Origin: Rhizobacter sp.
GTDB taxonomy: Bacteria; Pseudomonadota; Gammaproteobacteria; Burkholderiales; Burkholderiaceae_C
DNA: 9,003 bases
Reading direction: 5' to 3'
NCBI GenBank assembly: GCA_025359585.1
Contig: JANYFX010000184.1
Span: forward strand, 1 to 9,003
Below are positions 7,722-9,003 of the stretch, one piece after another. The notes beneath the pieces were generated by a model. The model saw only the letters and a list, made by a program, of their open reading frames with translations. It did no database searches and was not told the DNA's origin. How positions within the stretch are numbered: position 1 is the stretch's first letter; each line of letters opens with the position of its first letter. The translations under genes and the position numbers were made by a program.

Positions 7722-7854
7722 GGTTACGTTCCTGAACAAAATCGATGTGCTGGCGATTCTGTCGCCGCGCTGCGTTCAGTGCCCTACGAAGGCAAGCCTT
7801 GCAGCGGACAGAAGCGAACTACGACACACCCATCACCTCAGTACAAACCCGCAA
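7722..7854 (-). promoter_or_regulatory. Intergenic region expected to hold the binding-protein promoter
   Basis: 133 bp between the EamA stop and the binding-protein ATG, with lower GC than the flanking genes. Apart from the Shine-Dalgarno at 7729-7733 and a tiny GCAAG/CTTGC dyad at about 7795-7805, I find no convincing -35/-10 pair or terminator with a T-run. The promoter role is inferred from position. Confidence 0.3.
7729..7733 (-). promoter_or_regulatory. Ribosome binding site deciding the binding-protein start
   Basis: AGGAA on the minus strand, seven bases before the ATG at 7721. It is the clearest Shine-Dalgarno in the window and supports the ATG over the in-frame TTG at 7739. Confidence 0.65.
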
Positions 7855-8778
7855 TCAGCCTGCGCGGCTGCTCGCCGGCTGCGTGCGCGGCCGGTGCGGC
7901 CAGGTGGCCAGCATGACGCCGGCCAGTGCCAGCGCAAACGCCGCTGCCTGCGCTGCGCTGAAATGCTCACCGAGGACCAGCACGCCCGTGGCCGCGGCGC
8001 TCACTGGCAGCAGCACGGTGAAGATGCCGGCCGACGAAGCAGGCACGTGTTTCAGGCCGGTCATCCAGAGCCACACTGTGACCATGCTCGCCGCGATCGA
8101 ATAGAACAGCAGCAGCCACCATGAGCCGGCAGTCACCCTGGTGAAGTCGAAGTGCAGGGCCTGCCACAGGCCCAGCGGTGTGACGAGCACCAGGCCCCAG
8201 AGGTTGATCAGCGCGCTGATGCGCTTCGGGCTCACGTTGCCGGTAAGCTTCTTCCCCATCACCACATAGCTCGCTTCGCACAGCACCGCACCGACCAGCA
8301 ACAGGTTGCCGAGCAGCGAACCGCTGCCCTTGGCGTCGCTGTTCTTCGTGAACGACACGAGCGCGATGCCGCCGACCGCGCAGGCGATGCCGAGCATCAC
8401 GCGCCTCGAGATGCGCTCGTTCAGGAACACACGCGACATCACCGCGACCGCCGCCGGAATGCCCGCCATGATCACGCCGGCCGCGAGCGCCGAGCTCATC
8501 GACACGCCGAACAGCATGCAGATCGAGAACAGGAAGTTGCCGAAGAAGGACTCGAAAAACAGCAGCCAGCGGTCGTGCCGGCTCAGTGATGGCTCGGTCG
8601 CGTCGCGTTTGACCCAGTGTGCCATCGCCACCGCCGCGATGCCGAAGCGCAGCCACGCCAGCAGGAAGATCGGGAACACCAGCACCAGCACTTTCGACAA
8701 CCCGACGTAGCTGCCCACCAGCGCCATGCTGGCGCCCAGGCTGAGGTAGGCGAGCCAGGGGATGACCGGCGCGGTCAT
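7855..8778 (-). CDS. EamA/DMT-family membrane transporter
   Basis: A 307-residue inner-membrane protein with about ten hydrophobic segments, roughly at residues 7-25, 34-52, 72-92, 97-117, 126-143, 155-175, 186-206, 219-237, 247-267 and 275-293. The two-fold EamA repeat is visible: each half ends in a conserved Glu motif (VFLNERIS near 117-124 and LVLGEHFS near 267-274) followed by a final helix. Characterised members export metabolites or amino acids (RhaT, YdcZ, RarD and EamA-like groups); substrate and direction cannot be assigned here. The C-terminus ends in a short basic, Ser-rich tail. The gene begins 36 bp after the stop of the glutamine synthetase family gene and is probably co-transcribed with it. 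No good Shine-Dalgarno is visible before the ATG. Confidence 0.9.
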   Translation of the reverse strand: MTAPVIPWLAYLSLGASMALVGSYVGLSKVLVLVFPIFLLAWLRFGIAAVAMAHWVKRDATEPSLSRHDRWLLFFESFFGNFLFSICMLFGVSMSSALAAGVIMAGIPAAVAVMSRVFLNERISRRVMLGIACAVGGIALVSFTKNSDAKGSGSLLGNLLLVGAVLCEASYVVMGKKLTGNVSPKRISALINLWGLVLVTPLGLWQALHFDFTRVTAGSWWLLLFYSIAASMVTVWLWMTGLKHVPASSAGIFTVLLPVSAAATGVLVLGEHFSAAQAAAFALALAGVMLATWPHRPRTQPASSRAG

Positions 8779-8798
8779 CGGATGGCGATGCAGCGCGC

Positions 8799-8816
8799 GA
8801 GGCCTCGTGCGGCCTC
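8799..8816 (-). repeat. Intercistronic inverted repeat after the glutamine synthetase family gene
   Basis: GAGGCC (8799-8804) and GGCCTC (8811-8816) form a perfect 6-bp GC-rich stem with a 6-nt loop. It overlaps the stop codon of the upstream gene and precedes the EamA start by about 20 bases. No T-run follows on the minus strand, so it may be an attenuating or mRNA-stabilising hairpin rather than a true terminator. Confidence 0.35.
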
Positions 8817-9003
8817 AGAAGACATCGGCATACCGCTCCAGCTCCCAGGCGCTCACATGCCGCGCGTAGGCCGACCATTCGGCGCGTTTGAGGCGAATGA
8901 ATTCGGCACAGAGCGCGGCGCCGAGCGCGCCTTGCACGGCGGCATCGGACTCGAGCGCGGCGATGGCTTCACCCAGGCTCTGCGGCAGCACGCCGATGCC
9001 ACG
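8815..9003 (-). CDS. Glutamine synthetase family protein, C-terminal 62 residues only
   Basis: The minus-strand frame entering at 9003 is open to a TGA at 8817-8815. Its translation begins RGIGVLPQSLGEAIAALESD and ends in EFIRLKRAEWSAYARHVSAW plus ELERYADVF. The pattern SLGEAxxALExD, then EFxRLKRxEWxxYxxxVSxWExxRYxxxF, is the classical end of type I glutamine synthetase family proteins, covering both glutamine synthetase paralogues and gamma-glutamylpolyamine synthetases such as PuuA. The active-site and nucleotide-binding parts lie outside the window, so the two cannot be told apart. The primary GlnA usually ends with a different tail carrying the adenylylation region, so a paralogue is more likely (inference). 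It sits 36 bp upstream of the EamA transporter gene on the same strand. Confidence 0.85.
   Translation of the reverse strand, partial: RGIGVLPQSLGEAIAALESDAAVQGALGAALCAEFIRLKRAEWSAYARHVSAWELERYADVF

Noticed and set aside
6603..7916. 437-codon plus-strand frame opposite the binding-protein gene
   Set aside because: His/Arg/Gln-rich shadow without motifs; the opposite strand has signal peptide, Shine-Dalgarno and family motifs.

Overview
The window is GC-rich DNA that looks like a betaproteobacterium of the Burkholderiales type. This is inferred from base composition, strong G/C at third codon positions, long open antisense frames, and protein flavour (DusA, an NDH-2, a ChaN-type lipoprotein and a LivJ-like binding protein). 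No taxonomic marker gene is present, so the genus is not assignable from this sequence alone. There are nine genes, two of them cut by the window edges. I see no rRNA, tRNA, CRISPR array, insertion sequence or phage gene. No stretch longer than about 205 bases lacks a gene.

Layout. (1) 1-828, +: 3' part of an alpha/beta hydrolase. It converges on a two-gene minus-strand operon through a strong hairpin at 808-847. (2) 2986-856, minus: a UbiE-like SAM methyltransferase followed 13 nt later by a flavin-dependent halogenase-family protein. (3) 3116-4498, +: a type II NADH:quinone dehydrogenase, divergent from the methyltransferase across a 129-bp shared promoter region. (4) 5353-4508, minus: a ChaN/PhuW-type lipoprotein, convergent with ndh and only 9 bp away. 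(5) 5556-6554, +: tRNA-dihydrouridine synthase DusA, divergent from chaN across a 202-bp gap that holds inverted repeats. (6) 9003-6573, minus: the tail of a glutamine synthetase family gene, an EamA-family (DMT) transporter and a LivJ-like periplasmic binding protein, in that transcriptional order.

How the genes work together. Most of the window is ordinary housekeeping and transport. The most distinctive unit is the methyltransferase/halogenase-family pair. The flavoprotein keeps the WxWxIP motif, the F-x-x-P-x-x-S-x-G active-site motif and a candidate catalytic lysine of flavin-dependent halogenases. It lacks the glutamate that marks tryptophan halogenases, and so resembles the phenol/pyrrole-type branch. 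Its partner resembles UbiE but departs from it at the signature positions. Together they suggest a small tailoring module that methylates and halogenates (or oxidises) an aromatic or quinone-like compound. The substrate and any flavin reductase partner lie outside the window or are unknown. The divergent NDH-2 makes a link to quinone metabolism conceivable but unproven.
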